A DNA stretch of 64,000 bases, taken from positions 62,001-126,000 of the forward strand of contig CAJQUW010006372.1 in assembly GCA_907163375.1 (NCBI GenBank). The letters are read 5' to 3'. The notes under the pieces are model-generated. The model was not told where the DNA came from. It was given only the letters and a program-made list of their open reading frames with translations, and searched no databases. The position numbers were made by a program, and so were the translations under genes. Positions 18,151 to 30,300 of this stretch are shown piece after piece. The DNA is from Prostheceraeus crozeri. Its lineage: Eukaryota; Platyhelminthes; Polycladida; Euryleptidae. Within the stretch, counting starts at the first letter, position 1, and the number at the start of each line of letters is the position of its first letter.

Positions 18151-21100
18151 CTGTAATCGATAAAACAGACGTGATGTCAAAGTGGATAACTACATCGATT
18201 TTAGGGCAACCTAATAGTTTTTTGCGTTACTTCCAATGAATCAGCATTTTATTGATGTTATATGCTGTCATTATGACATCATTAAATTATTGAAGTATCA
18301 AATTTTTAGTCATTTCGCAGATCACGATGTCAGAAAAATCGAAAACATTTTCAAAAACAAGTTTTTCTTGCTGAAAAAACAAAGACAAAAAACAATGCAT
18401 GACAACTGTAAAGCAAATGTGTGCTATTTCAGAATCCTAGTTTGCATTTTGTCATTTTTTATGACTTTTGAAGTTCGCCTGAAAATCCTCACCAATGGCG
18501 TAGCCAAATGTGGTGTGAACATTTTCATTCTGAAAAATTGGATCTGTCTGGTTACTATACTCTAGAATTAGGAATAACTACATATCAATGCTAAGTAAAT
18601 AATTGATTTACATATTTTCAATGACTAACATAAATAAGTTTCATGTAAAATGTTTTTTAAAGAACCTTTTTGATAAATAGAGTGGATTTAGCTGTCTACA
18701 TTTTTCTGTCTTTATATTTTGATACTTTGAATTGGATCATGCGATATGAATATGAATCGATATCCAGCAGCAGTGTGTACCCAAATTTTATACCGCTGGG
18801 CTATCGTCGCATCACAATTGGCTATCGATTGCTTTGCTCCATTTTGAGTGATCTTAACCATCCATTTCAGCAACTAATTCCGAAGCATTTACCATACTCT
18901 GCCAAATTAGCAGCTCCGCACTACGGTTCCGTTTTGAGGAAAAACTCTTTTTTTAGTAAATATTTTCCAGTCATGATTCGCCTATTCAGTAGGAGCGGAT
19001 TTACCCAGTGACATTATCGCCTCGTGTTTTTCGTGTCGTTCTTCATTGCTTTTGTTTCTATAACTTAAAGCGATTTTGACTTTCTTTCACGATGTTATTG
19101 CCTCATGATTAACAATAGTGACGCCCTTCAGCAAATATGCGTTTATTATTATCATTATTGTCATTTTGAAAAAAATTGAATTGACACAAGAAATAAGTAA
19201 ATCAATTCTAAAGTATCGAGGTTATTTGAAAAGATCTCAAGCAGCATCAGAAAACACAAGAAGTAAATATTTGACTTTGATTGGCGTGATGAATTTATGA
19301 TTTTTAATAAATGTAAACTGCTAGCATAATAAGTTTTTGTATCATGCACATTTTCTATGATAACTCGCATTTGACAATGATGCTTCACAGCGAAAATTTA
19401 TGCATTCAGTACTGTAACATCTCATACTAGTAGGTTGGCTTATATTCATTGAAAGTAATTAGAAAACACGGTTTTGCATCCCTAAGAATTACTGACATGT
19501 AGGTATCGTGCAAATTAATAGAAACATAAGCTATGCCAACATTTTTTTCGAATATTGTTGAATAGCTTTTCACGAAAAAGTCGAAGATTTTCTAGCAATT
19601 GACATTTAAAAACTTAAATATGTGAAGGGAATTTATGCCTTGGTTATGTGTGTTAGTATTTTTAACACTCGGCCTCTTGAGCCCGATCTTCAACAATACT
19701 AAGTTGGCGCCGATAACGTGGGGGCAGATATGCTGAAGAGACTTGTTGCCAAGCAAGACTAATCGAACTAAGATGTATTGACAAATTGGCGCAGCTCAAG
19801 CCGATCATCAGCGGTAAATTGACAACCTTGAGTATAGTGTTACTTGTCATTATAAAGTTTAATGGTAATACAGAAAGTAGCTTATGTTGTCCTAATCGGA
19901 TAGTCGGTGCAATATCGGATTGGTTCCACCTAGCTGCTGCTTTACTCTTGCTTAGATAAGACTTGCGGCGTCCATTTCTTAAATTTTGATCAACAATTTT
20001 TGGATTTTCATAGCTTGAGCGAAATAATTCAATCAAATAGTTATTTTAAAAATTATGCATCGCAAATATTTTCTTGCGGTAGAGACGCTTTTATGAAACA
20101 CATGTAAGCATTAGAAATAGACTATTGGCTTCGTGAACGATTATGCTGTTATCTGAGGAAACATTCGAAAAATTTACATTTCTCATTTTAAGATAATGCA
20201 ACCAAACGATTTTTTATATGAACTTACTCGTCTTCCAGCTTCGTTGTTATGTAAGTTCATCAGCATTCGAGACAAGCCTTCTGAAAATCGAGGATAATTT
20301 TTCTCTTTCTCGCGAATATCAATAAATCCTTGCGCAAAGCTATATCCATAATCTAAGTTGTCACCACATCCTCCCCATATCCAATCTCGATGCAGTCTTT
20401 CAGGTCTTAGGGCGCGTGAACAACTGCATGTCCTCAATCGAGCTTGTTTACATGAACGAGAGATGGCATGGACCACGCCTGCTGAAGAAATTGAATGTGC
20501 GAAGCTGGCCTCCTTCGTAGCTGAAGAAATTAAAGGGAATTTATCAAATTTATAGAGGATCGAGCAGACATTGGTTAATTTATTTAATCATTTGAGTTCG
20601 AGTAAGATTGATTGATTGTACATGAAGGTTTATACGGAAATAAACAAGCATACAATTCATAATTTAGATTTATAACAGATGATAGGTGAAATAATTTACA
20701 AATAATAATAAGTAAATATTTTAAATAATGAATCACGTTACTGTCTTGGTCACGTGTCTGTAGTCATTCACGTTTGCGTGGAGGCATTCCTCACATTGCA
20801 TGGAAGAGCAATCCATCTTGCGCTTTATTGAACGCATTTACACACATTTCACTGTCAACTACAGCTCAAACCAATTATTTTACTTTCTTCCTCCGAAATA
20901 AGTAGGATTTCTAGCTAAACAAATTCAAATGTTCAAATTCAATATCAAATCAAACAAGGGCTTGTAAAGATGCATGTCTTCAATATCCCGCCTTCCAAGT
21001 ATCAATTTGAAAAAGACTTTACTTAATTTGAAACATGTTACTGTCAAACAGTAATCTATAGACGTTGAAATGTATTCTTTAAAACACATTTAGTAATCAA

Positions 21101-23446
21101 AAGTAAACTAACGATAATATTCAACAAAGTAGCACAGAGTTCACTCCTTAAAATTAATTATAAAGCGTATTATTCCCCCTTTAGGATTTCTTGCATTTCA
21201 TCTTATACTTCGAATGGTCACTTTTAATGTAGCTGAATTACTATCCTGTTGATTTTCTAAGGCTCTAAATGAACTGATTGACAACAGTCCTTCAGTTTTC
21301 AAATTTTATAGAACAATGAGATTTCGTCTATAGCTAACCAGACATAAAGACTATTGGCAATCAAATGCAGTTGACTGCCGCATCCGGTTGCACTGTTATG
21401 ACTGCTGAAGTAAACAGTCCATTCACATAGCTGTTTGAAATAAACATGTCGATTAGCCCTCCAGTGAAGGAAATTCCAAATCCTTTCGGAATCCTACGAA
21501 AAAAGTGATGCTGTCATTTGGGAAGCAAAGAGGACACGTCATGATGCATACGATAAGAGGTAGTTGTTGGCTTTCGGTGCATCAATAGGACGTCTTGTGG
21601 AAACTTTAAGTTACATTCCTCTCTATGATGTGTAATCTCATAACGCTAATCACCCTGCGTCGGCCAGCAGGAAGTCGTTCCACGCACTGAGTCCCAACGT
21701 CTCACTTGCTTTATCCTGAGAGAGAAAGGGTAAAACACTTCTCTGCTGCACCTTCCCTCCGCACCTTGTTATAATTGAAGTTCTTTAAAAGACCTGATGC
21801 TGTCGTGGGAAACCGCATGTGGCAGTCAGGGCACTGATTTCCTCGTTCGTCTCATCATAACCATGGTGTGTGGCTGGTGTTGGACACACGCAGTGCTGTA
21901 ACTGGCCGACAGTTTGTTTGGGCCGGCAATAGAACCTTTCCACTGATCTGTGCAATATTTTGACTTTATCAGCCGACTGTCAAATAACGGCTTGAACAAA
22001 AAGTTGTGGCGATATCCTCTCGTCTATCAAAGCGATCTCGATCTATCATCGAGAACACCCATTTATGCCTTAAACTAATGAGTTTTAAGATAAATATTTG
22101 CCATTACATAAAACATGTCCATTCCAATGCCTCGAAATTATCCTTCCTATTAATACATTGACTGTTTTGCAAGGATAAATTCGCTATTTTAAAAGATCAA
22201 TTAGTCTAAGTTCTAATTAATTCTATGTTAAAAGCTTTTTGTGCTCGTTGACTATTTACTGTTTTTGTTGTAGTATAGATGAATGGGTTGGGTTTTCCTT
22301 AAGATAGTGCATTTAGAGGGCTCACTAGTTTTCTAATGGATTTAGACTCGCTCTTACTATTAAGCATTCGGTTTATCAACGTGGATTTCGAATATGGCGA
22401 ATGGTCCTGATCTCTCTGCATTTCGGTACAATTTGGTAAAAATATTGTATGTAGCATATGTAGTGTTTGTTTTGACTTTTGATGTTCTTAGTTTGTCAGA
22501 ACCATATACATTATAATATGAATTGTCTTAACTCAAAATGTTGGGATATCATGCATGCATGATTAGACCCATTGATTCGAAATGTAATCGAAATTGACAC
22601 ATGTGCAGCGACCCTTACTACAGCTGCGAAGTTTATGTTCCATAGCGTGGAAATTAAGATTTTTCTTATTTCTGCTAGGCTTTTCGGATATATGTTTTTT
22701 ACCAAATAGTATGTTTAAAAGAACAAATCTCTTTGCTATTACTGAGCTATAATTGTGCTACACTATTATTACATTATTGAATGCGCATCACTACGGTGAT
22801 GAAACCGAGTTATGATATCAAGTTCTTACTGATACAGAACTGCGTATCTTCGGATTAATGTGATTCTTTGACTAACACAGACAATGTTATACATTATCCT
22901 TTATTGTGCGTTTTTTTAGGCTAACGTAATAAAAACACACTATCTCTTGTTAAATTTGGTAAAAAGTTTTGGTTTAACGTTACTACTCCCCTTATTGGGG
23001 GCTTGGACAGTGCTGACATAGACTTTAATCTGGAGCATTGTGATCTTTTAGTCCGGATGCCCTTCCTGACGACTTCCAATGGCACTTTCGGTGCTCGACC
23101 TCTAGACCGAAAGATCGCTAGGCCATGCACTTAATCACTGTGCCACGGAGACCACTTGTTCAGTTTGGTAGACAATTTAAAATAGAACTCACCCTTCTGA
23201 GTAGCTGGGCCGAAAGCAGAGTCATCGTAAGCGGAACAGTTCCATCTACGATGTTGGAACTGTCGTCGACATTCCCGAATGCTTAACTTTGCTCCGACTG
23301 TCACACTCGGCATGTGATCAAAGTATCGCTGACAAAGCCTGGTCTGTGTCGGAGACAAACTTCGGAACTGATGGCACATAGGATGAGGTGAGAGGATATA
23401 CGCGGGATTATTACGAAGACTGCGCCAGGACAGGAGACCGAGGTTC
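17689..23446 (-). CDS. Wnt5: Wnt5-like secreted ligand (three exons, signal-peptide exon missing)
   Basis: Exons in reading order are 23446-23193, 20520-20228 and 18150-17689; phases join exactly (1, 0) and give about 336 residues to a TGA. Wnt proteins are Cys-rich, lipid-modified secreted ligands for Frizzled and ROR/Ryk receptors; Wnt5 typically acts in non-canonical polarity and axon guidance. Visible landmarks are [45 protein letters not shown] with the lipid-acceptor Ser, and the Cys-rich end (CCGRGY, CRFYWCC). [11 protein letters not shown] and the [13 protein letters not shown] region resemble Wnt5 more than other subfamilies. The start Met and signal peptide must lie in an exon upstream of 23446 that I could not find. 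Confidence 0.88.
18151..20227. other. Wnt5 intron with possible LINE C-terminus fragment
   Basis: A 2.1-kb intron. At about 18840-19010 (+) a frame reads [28 protein letters not shown]; this resembles the ends of some LINE proteins (NSFFP...I), as in the better preserved copy at 41618. A 124-codon minus-strand frame at 19662-20036 has no recognisable similarity. Confidence 0.35.
20228..20520 (-). CDS. Wnt5: Wnt5 exon: central N-terminal domain
   Basis: The acceptor is ttaatttcttcag and the donor gtaagt. It encodes [42 protein letters not shown] and [11 protein letters not shown]. The exon ends in phase 0 after Arg-Arg, where the last exon continues. Confidence 0.92.
20521..22970. other. Wnt5 intron with GC-richer patch
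   Basis: Intron between the first and second visible Wnt5 exons. Most is AT-rich. About 21480-21990 is visibly richer in G and C, without a long frame, so non-coding conserved or regulatory DNA is possible. The SINE at 22985-23153 occupies the exon-proximal end. Confidence 0.4.
22985..23153 (-). repeat. tRNA-derived SINE
   Basis: On the minus strand it begins GGTCTCCGTGGCACAGTG (A-box region) with a B-box-like GAGGTCGAGCACC about 45 bases further on. A body containing ggaagggcatccggac follows, a phrase I have seen in invertebrate SINEs with LINE-derived tails. It lies in the Wnt5 intron, same strand, starting about 40 bases after the splice donor at 23192. The 3' limit is approximate. Confidence 0.72.
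23193..23446 (-). CDS. Wnt5: Wnt5 exon: N-terminal domain start
   Basis: The acceptor is atattgtttcag and the donor gtgagt. It begins by completing a codon, then reads [13 protein letters not shown], consistent with the end of a signal peptide and the mature N-terminus. [31 protein letters not shown] and an N-C-S sequon follow. The exon ends one base into a codon that the next exon completes as Ala. Confidence 0.88.
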
Positions 23447-26400
23447 CTGAAACAATATTTATAGCGATGTCAGGATGATCATTTATTCAATACATTAAAG
23501 TACCTAAACTATTTTTATGGAAATTTTTATGTTTTAACTGAGGCAATTTTAATGTTATAGCTAAGCATAAGGCATGAATATTAGATAAAATTACCCCACA
23601 AACAGACAGTCGTATGAATTTTCAAACCATCTGGTCAAATCTCAGGTGATTGAGTATATCAAGATAAATAATAGTGTAGATAATTATGATGAAAAACAAA
23701 CAGTGACAATTGAGACATATCATAAAATCTCTGCTCTATCACCTTTTTGCATTATAGACAAAGAAAGTTGATATCTGATGGTCAGTGTGCCATACATTGA
23801 AATGATTTAAAGACAGAATTAATAACATTGCATCGTGATCGTTATGTACTCATTACCACTGATCTACGGCATTGTCTGTGCACCGTCAATCACGCATCTC
23901 ATCATAAGATTTGCTGCCTGTGTAACTGCCTTTTCACACATGCGAGATTTTAACCGACCATTGGAGTTTGTGGGAGGACAATGGCGAAATTTCCAGAAAA
24001 CTGTTTCTTTGAATCGTCAGATTATCATCTGTATTCGCTATACATTAGAAGTACTTGTGATTGAGGCGCAAAGGAACTTTTAGCTCGAATTACATTTTGG
24101 GTAAATGACACTTCACCAGGACAACTGATGGGTTTGTAACATCAACCGCAAGTTCACCTGCAGTGTAGATTGTAGTGGAATTCGTCAACAAAAATTGTTT
24201 GGTCGTTGGCTACTAGTAGTGGATATTTCGTTTATTTGTATCTTACGTAATTCGCGCGGGCCCCACTATCTCTCATCGGGTCATCAGTTACATAGTGAGG
24301 CCTTCTCCCATTTCCTTATTATGGAAATTTGATTAGGATCTACATAATTTTCGACGCGACAATTGCTTTCGGCGATCTCGTGTGAGTCTTGTCGGATCTT
24401 GTGCACGCCAAATTTGACAGAGAAATTGGGAAAAGGAAACATGGAAAGTGCGCTTGAAAGGGAGGGGAGGGATAGAGGCAAAGCTGTGACAGGAGGAAGA
24501 CATGGCTGGGAATTGTCACGCACTCTCTGGCCCGTCGAAAGACGCCAAGAAGTTTTGAAGAGTGAGAAAGGTGGCATTCTTGCAGCACAGCTGTTGCTGT
24601 CGTATTACAGGAGGATGTCTTATTAGGTGGTAGGTAGTTGAGGCAATTTGGGGGCACAAATGGCGCCGCCTGACGAGTTGTTGGTCTGACAATTTAGGGC
24701 GATTAAAATCACGGTGCTTCTCAGCTGCCAACTATTTGAATTATTGACTCTCGGAGATATTTTCTTGCAGCCATTTTAATACGATCCATTCGTGATCATC
24801 ATAATTTGATTTGAAATTTTTTTTTCATTAGTTAGGTATCTGTCATACCAATTTTTTCCATCTGATCAATTCTTTTCGATTAGGGGAGCGGACGCTCAGA
24901 GCGATTAAGCAGTTCAATGTGATTAAATCATAATACAGTATCTTTCAAATATGCATTTGACAAATTTCTAGTCATGGAAATCAAATAATTAAAAAATTCA
25001 CATAAATCAAAATAAGCAGGGCTTTGTCAATACATTAGTTGATTAATCTTGAGCTGAAATATCAAATTTTTTTAGATGAAAAATCTGGGACACGTTGATA
25101 TCATTATTATTGACTAGGTTATATACTCGTATACATGTAATCATGGATTATTACTGATACTTCATAACGGCGTAATATAACTGATTTGTAATTCTCTGCA
25201 TTTACTTTATGTGATACCACAAGCGTAGTTGATTCTTAAGAGCAGTGCTTGCATATATTATTTTGTCCTAAAACGATATGCAACCATTGTTCGATAATTC
25301 AAATTTGCAATCAATTAGTTCAAGTCATTTAAAAGTAAGTTCGCTTTAAATAGATTATTTTTGCAGTGTCGCTTTGACTCTGTGATCTGTTAGAGCTAGC
25401 AGAAGATGCTCAGTAGTTTATTAGAATTTGGGTCATATTTCTTGAACTGATTGATCAAAACTTTATTCCGTTCCAAAGCCTTGCTTTACACATTCATGTA
25501 ATGTAATGCAATTCTTCTTGTAGTTTTGCCCAATGAGGTTTTATCCATTTCACATTCAGCGTATTTATCGATGCGAATTCATACAATACCTTCATAGAAA
25601 GACAGAACATTTGCAATTCACTAACCATTGGTTCATCGATTATCATACATCTTGAAGAAATTGTAAAAAACTATTCTTCATAAGTTTATTTAGATATCAA
25701 GTGATCACAATCACGGAAACCCGGTTCAATACTTCCCACGCGCAGTCCATCTCTCTGACCGCCTCCTCAATTCATCTCAACTGCCAGGCCCCTCCTGTTT
25801 TCAGCACCCTTCACAATCGCTTTGGTCGGCCGATTAGATTAAAGATTAGGCTCTGTGGGGCGTGAAAGCTTTGAAGTTTGGCCCCTCTGAACGAAGATGG
25901 CTTAAGACTTCTGCATCGGCTGTCTCCTTTCTCGACAGATTGTACGCAGATAACGCTGCCTAGTGGGACAGATCCATCAGACTTGATCAGGTGCTTTGCG
26001 CGGAAATCCTGTATGGATACTTTTCTTTGATGATCTTAAGTCTTTAAGCGGGCGCTTTGGAGGCGCAGTGGTTTGGCTCTCATGATTGCCAGGTCAATGA
26101 AGAGGAAAACGATGTGCATGTGATCTTAGCTATCTTAACTTACAGTACTCAGATGCAGTAGTGTAAAATCCAGAGAGAATCTCTTTAACTATTATTAACT
26201 AATGATGAACTGTCATGATTATTTGATTCATGTAGAGATAATGCTACACCAGGTAAATGTGTTCAAACAACTTCTAAGTCTATTTCAATTTTCTCTAATC
26301 ATTTCGTGTTTCAAGTAATGCTGATTTTTGCACCATACAGTCGATATTAGACATAAACACGCGTATCAGTGATTGCAGCTTATATGGGTTCAGTATAAGG

Positions 26401-26651
26401 GGATTCAACATAAGCACATGCGATTCTACATAAATCCGAAAGGCTCTCTGACCCGAAAACTGCACCGAATATCGGATGTACTCCTTCGTATGCAACCAGC
26501 TTTATCAACTGCTAATTTGATGTCATTTGATGCCGCCACGTGTTTCTGTCTGACGTTCACTTTTGCATGCGATTTTCAGCGGCGATCTTGGTAGACAATG
26601 GATATTAGTAACTGAGAAGATGATTGAATTGATTGTCCATTTTCTTTTCAG
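23447..26651. other. Between Wnt5 and FERRY3: likely upstream sequence of both
   Basis: The missing first exons of Wnt5 (-) and FERRY3 (+) should lie here or, for Wnt5, within a larger intron reaching past this block. About 24350-24670 and 25730-26100 are GC-richer. The first has overlapping frames on both strands without convincing similarity. I could not assign a promoter. Confidence 0.35.
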
Positions 26652-27338
26652 GCAGCCTCGTCAGAGGCTCAATTTTCATGGACGGCTAATCATCTACCGT
26701 CATCGCCGCGAATACACTGCTCAATTTCTCTACCGAACCGTCAATCGCCCGAAGAGATAGTTTCGCTCCTCTCCAAGCGCTTCAATCTTCCACCTTCTAC
26801 ACAACCAGACCTCTTTTATGCCATCAAAGACTTTCTGGCGCAGGAAACAGCTGCTTATCACGCCAAACAGTTCGAATCGTTATGGACAGACTTCGCTGCC
26901 GCTGGAGATGATACTTTAGAGCAAATGGCTGATCAATGGGAGTCATCTTTTGCCGGAGAGACTGAAGGCCCGGCTGTAACAGATGAGCTCGTATTTGCTC
27001 ATGCCTACCACAATCTCATCCACTCAAATGCCTTGCAAACCCTTCTCAATTTGGAGCAGCAATGTTCTCGAGCAGTTGGAGAGCTGATCGATGATAGGGA
27101 CAAAGAGATGGAGGCCCTTGAGAGGAGACAAGAAGTCGGAATGGAGACGGCCATTGCCCAGGCAGGAAGTCGTTTTTCTGACGAGGAAATTTCGAGAATG
27201 GCTCAGCGGCAATGGGAGGATAAACAGTTGGAAGAAGTGAGATGGGCTTCAGAATTGGAGCATATGAAAAAGGGACAACGACGCGAGTACAGGGACTTCG
27301 TTGTCAGCGTTCATGAGCGCACGGAAACTCAAGAAGAG
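26652..27338 (+). CDS. FERRY3: FERRY3 exon: N-terminal region and helical segment
   Basis: The acceptor is cattttcttttcag and the donor gtaatt. A TGA lies in frame at 26625 with no Met between, so the exon is entered by splicing. It encodes [23 protein letters not shown], the [16 protein letters not shown] block, and a long charged helix with [17 protein letters not shown]. Confidence 0.88.
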
Positions 27339-30300
27339 GTAATTCAAATGGCCTTCTGTTCTTCTGTACTTCAATCTTACATTATTGTAATTCCTCTTTA
27401 GGATCTCACCAACTTCATTCGACCACCAATGGCTCACGACATGGAGGAAGATGAGAATACTTCGGGTGACCGTTCAGATGGTGGAGATGGTAGTGGAGTA
27501 GCTCCTTGGGAAGAGAGTTTCACAATCATTCTTGGGAAACAGCTCAAAACTTCACATCATTTTCGCTTGCTGAGAACTGATATTCTAGATTTTTGTCAGG
27601 ACCGAAGAGGAACCGATCTTACGCCCTCCGCACAGCGTCTTAATACAGCTATGAGCCTATACTCAGATCGACTCAGTGGTCTTGTCCTCCTTGTCGATAA
27701 TCGTCTCAACACTTTCAGTGGTGTGAAACGTGACTTTGCTCGTGTTTGCGAGCGGGCAACGGAATTTCACTTTCCCGGTGAGTTTTTGGATGGTCCAGTT
27801 AGCCAGAAATTTTGGATTTGTTGCTGTTCGGTAGTCATCCTGACGTTTTGAAATGGGTAATTACTGCTAGTAAGCCATCTTCTGAGAAAGCTTCAGGCAA
27901 AAAGTTCATGACACGTAAATTGCATAGATAGTAGACATCAGCTTTAAGACCTGATATTACATAATTTTCATAACTTCGGTTGTTACGTAGGTCCATGCTT
28001 TTTGATGCATGTGTCAGAGAGATTGAAAAGCGAGTTTTGCCGCTTTTATCCGCAGTCAAAATCATGCCCTGACAATATTATGAACCAGCGAAAATATTCC
28101 TCAAAAGCTTGCAGCTGCTGAACCATTCACTAAAGTTGCTCTATGATGTTTTGTTTTACTTTTTGCACGCACACATTTGATTCAGAAATAATTTCATCCC
28201 GAATCATAGAAAATATTTCATCAAAGTTTCAATTCTAATTTGAATAAGTATTTGTTAGTTTTATCTAGCGGTGACTGAAATTGCCTAGAGTTCTATGAAC
28301 TCCTACTTGTACTCACTTTCAAGCCAGAAAGCAAGGGCGCAGACAGTGGTCATTAAATATTAATTGCTGATAGATAATGTCTTAATTAGAAGCAGACAAT
28401 TGACTACCAGTAACTGTTAATATTGAAATTACTAATATCAGATCACAACTCCCCATTTATGTCTAAAAGTTGAATCTCTCAGTTCAAAAGGCAATATTTT
28501 TGGTGCAGTTCATCGTGATTAAATGAAGGGATGCTAATAAAACACACTGAAAGTGAGCGTAATTATTTCGCTTGATCCTCGAAAGAATTAGTCGCAATTG
28601 CGAAATTCATTTCGGCCTATTAAAAATTGATTGTAATGATTGTGAAGGTAAAATCAATTGATAAGGATCGATAACAATTAAAAACGGTCAATCAATTATC
28701 ATGTGTGACCCCTGGGCACACTTGTTGTATCTTGGAGTTTAACGCCTTAGTTATCGGATTTCATGTATCAGAGGAGTTTGATGTGAAGCAAACTGCAACC
28801 ATTTCCTCCATTTGAGATATCCTGTTTTGTTTGACGATCAGCTGTTTGAATAGGAATCCCATAACGGAATTTCTTTCCATTCCAGAACTAAACGAACAAT
28901 TTGAGAGGATTTCCCTCGTCCTTCAAGCAGCCAATGAACGGCGTGCGGTGATGCTGTCAGGAGGTAGTAACAGCAACGGTCATATGAGTGTCAACGCAAG
29001 AATGAAATCTGTTCCTAGCCTCGATTCCGACCTAAGGTGAATTTTATCGTAATCGGTTGATGTTGTATCTCATCTTTCATCAAATTTATCTTCTTCACAG
29101 CAATTGTCAGGCTGCAGACGATGCTAGTCTACGTTCATGGACCAGTTTAGACTCCAGTCCTCGACTTCAAGTCGGCGATGTCTATGTCACACGTCATTCT
29201 AACCTCGCAGACGCTCATGTTGTGTTCCATCTCGTGGCTGATGACTCTATCTATGATGCTAACCTCTCTTCAACTTCGGCCGTGGTGCGCGGTTTAGCAA
29301 ATATATTCAGGTGAATGAAGGCGATTAAATCAGAAAATGAAATATGCAAACATAAAAAGAAATATCTACTGTCGTCTTGTGACCTTGCCTTGGAAAGATG
29401 AGAATGAGAGAATGTGTTCAGATTCATTTTCACAAGGGATGGTCATGAGGAAAATATTCGAGATCAAAACTAAAAATAGGAGGGAATAATGAAGATAAAA
29501 AAGATGAAAATAAAGAAGATGACGGGAAATGAAAAGAAAGGACAATATCACAAAGACCTATTTGTTTATAAGCCAAATGATTCGGAATAATATTCGCTTT
29601 ATGTGATGGAATTTTCCAGCAAATCTTCAGCGGGAATGGGATGGGAATGTGATTGAGTATTCCGATCCACCAACAAGCCTGGACCTTGCGGGTCAGAGGT
29701 TTGCTCGAGAATCGTGTGGTTGCTGGATGACTCATTTATAATCGATAGTGTTTAAATTCGCATGTTTGTACCTCTTCTGATAGCGGAAGTGTCTTTTGTA
29801 CATGCATAGCCACGCAATGTTGTGACATCGATGCTTTACGCTTTTCCTTCTGAATCTTATTTTCGCTTGTAGGTTTATGAAAATTGACAAGCATCGGCTA
29901 TTTGCTTTAAAATTCTTACTTTGTTGACTGAAGGAATTGTTAAGTTTTCGGAAATAAAGCCCATTAATTAGCTTTTCGCTCGATATTTATTTCTCCGCTA
30001 TGGGATATTTATACCTAGCTGCCTGATTTGAAATAAGTTGCGATTAAATTATTAGGAATTACGAAGTAGAGCTGAATGTGTGAAGGCTGTTCCACCCTAG
30101 CTTGCTAGCACGGTATTGTAAGAATATATAGTCTGTAAAGCATATTTATTGTAAAACTTTGTCATCTCTTATGGATGAGTCTCTCGGGAAAGTGAAGCAA
30201 TGATCCTGTCAGGATTCTCAACATGTATTTCTTTGAAATGCATCAAACATTCTAAATTTTAACCATCAGCACTTGTTCCCCTCACTAAGTGTTGTTCGTT

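Noticed and set aside
19662..20036. 124-codon minus-strand frame in a Wnt5 intron
   Set aside because: No recognisable motif, no phase link to Wnt5 exons, and composition typical of intron sequence.
24284..24731. Overlapping frames of 71-105 codons on both strands
   Set aside because: Frames overlap in several phases in a GC-richer patch; low stop density from composition is enough to explain them. I looked for a Wnt5 signal-peptide exon here and found no convincing one.
26060..26115. tRNA-like A box (gcgcagtggtttggctc)
   Set aside because: No B box at the right distance and no cloverleaf; not called a tRNA or SINE.
27024..27437. Minus-strand frames over the FERRY3 exons
   Set aside because: Antisense shadows; the plus-strand reading is conserved in the family.
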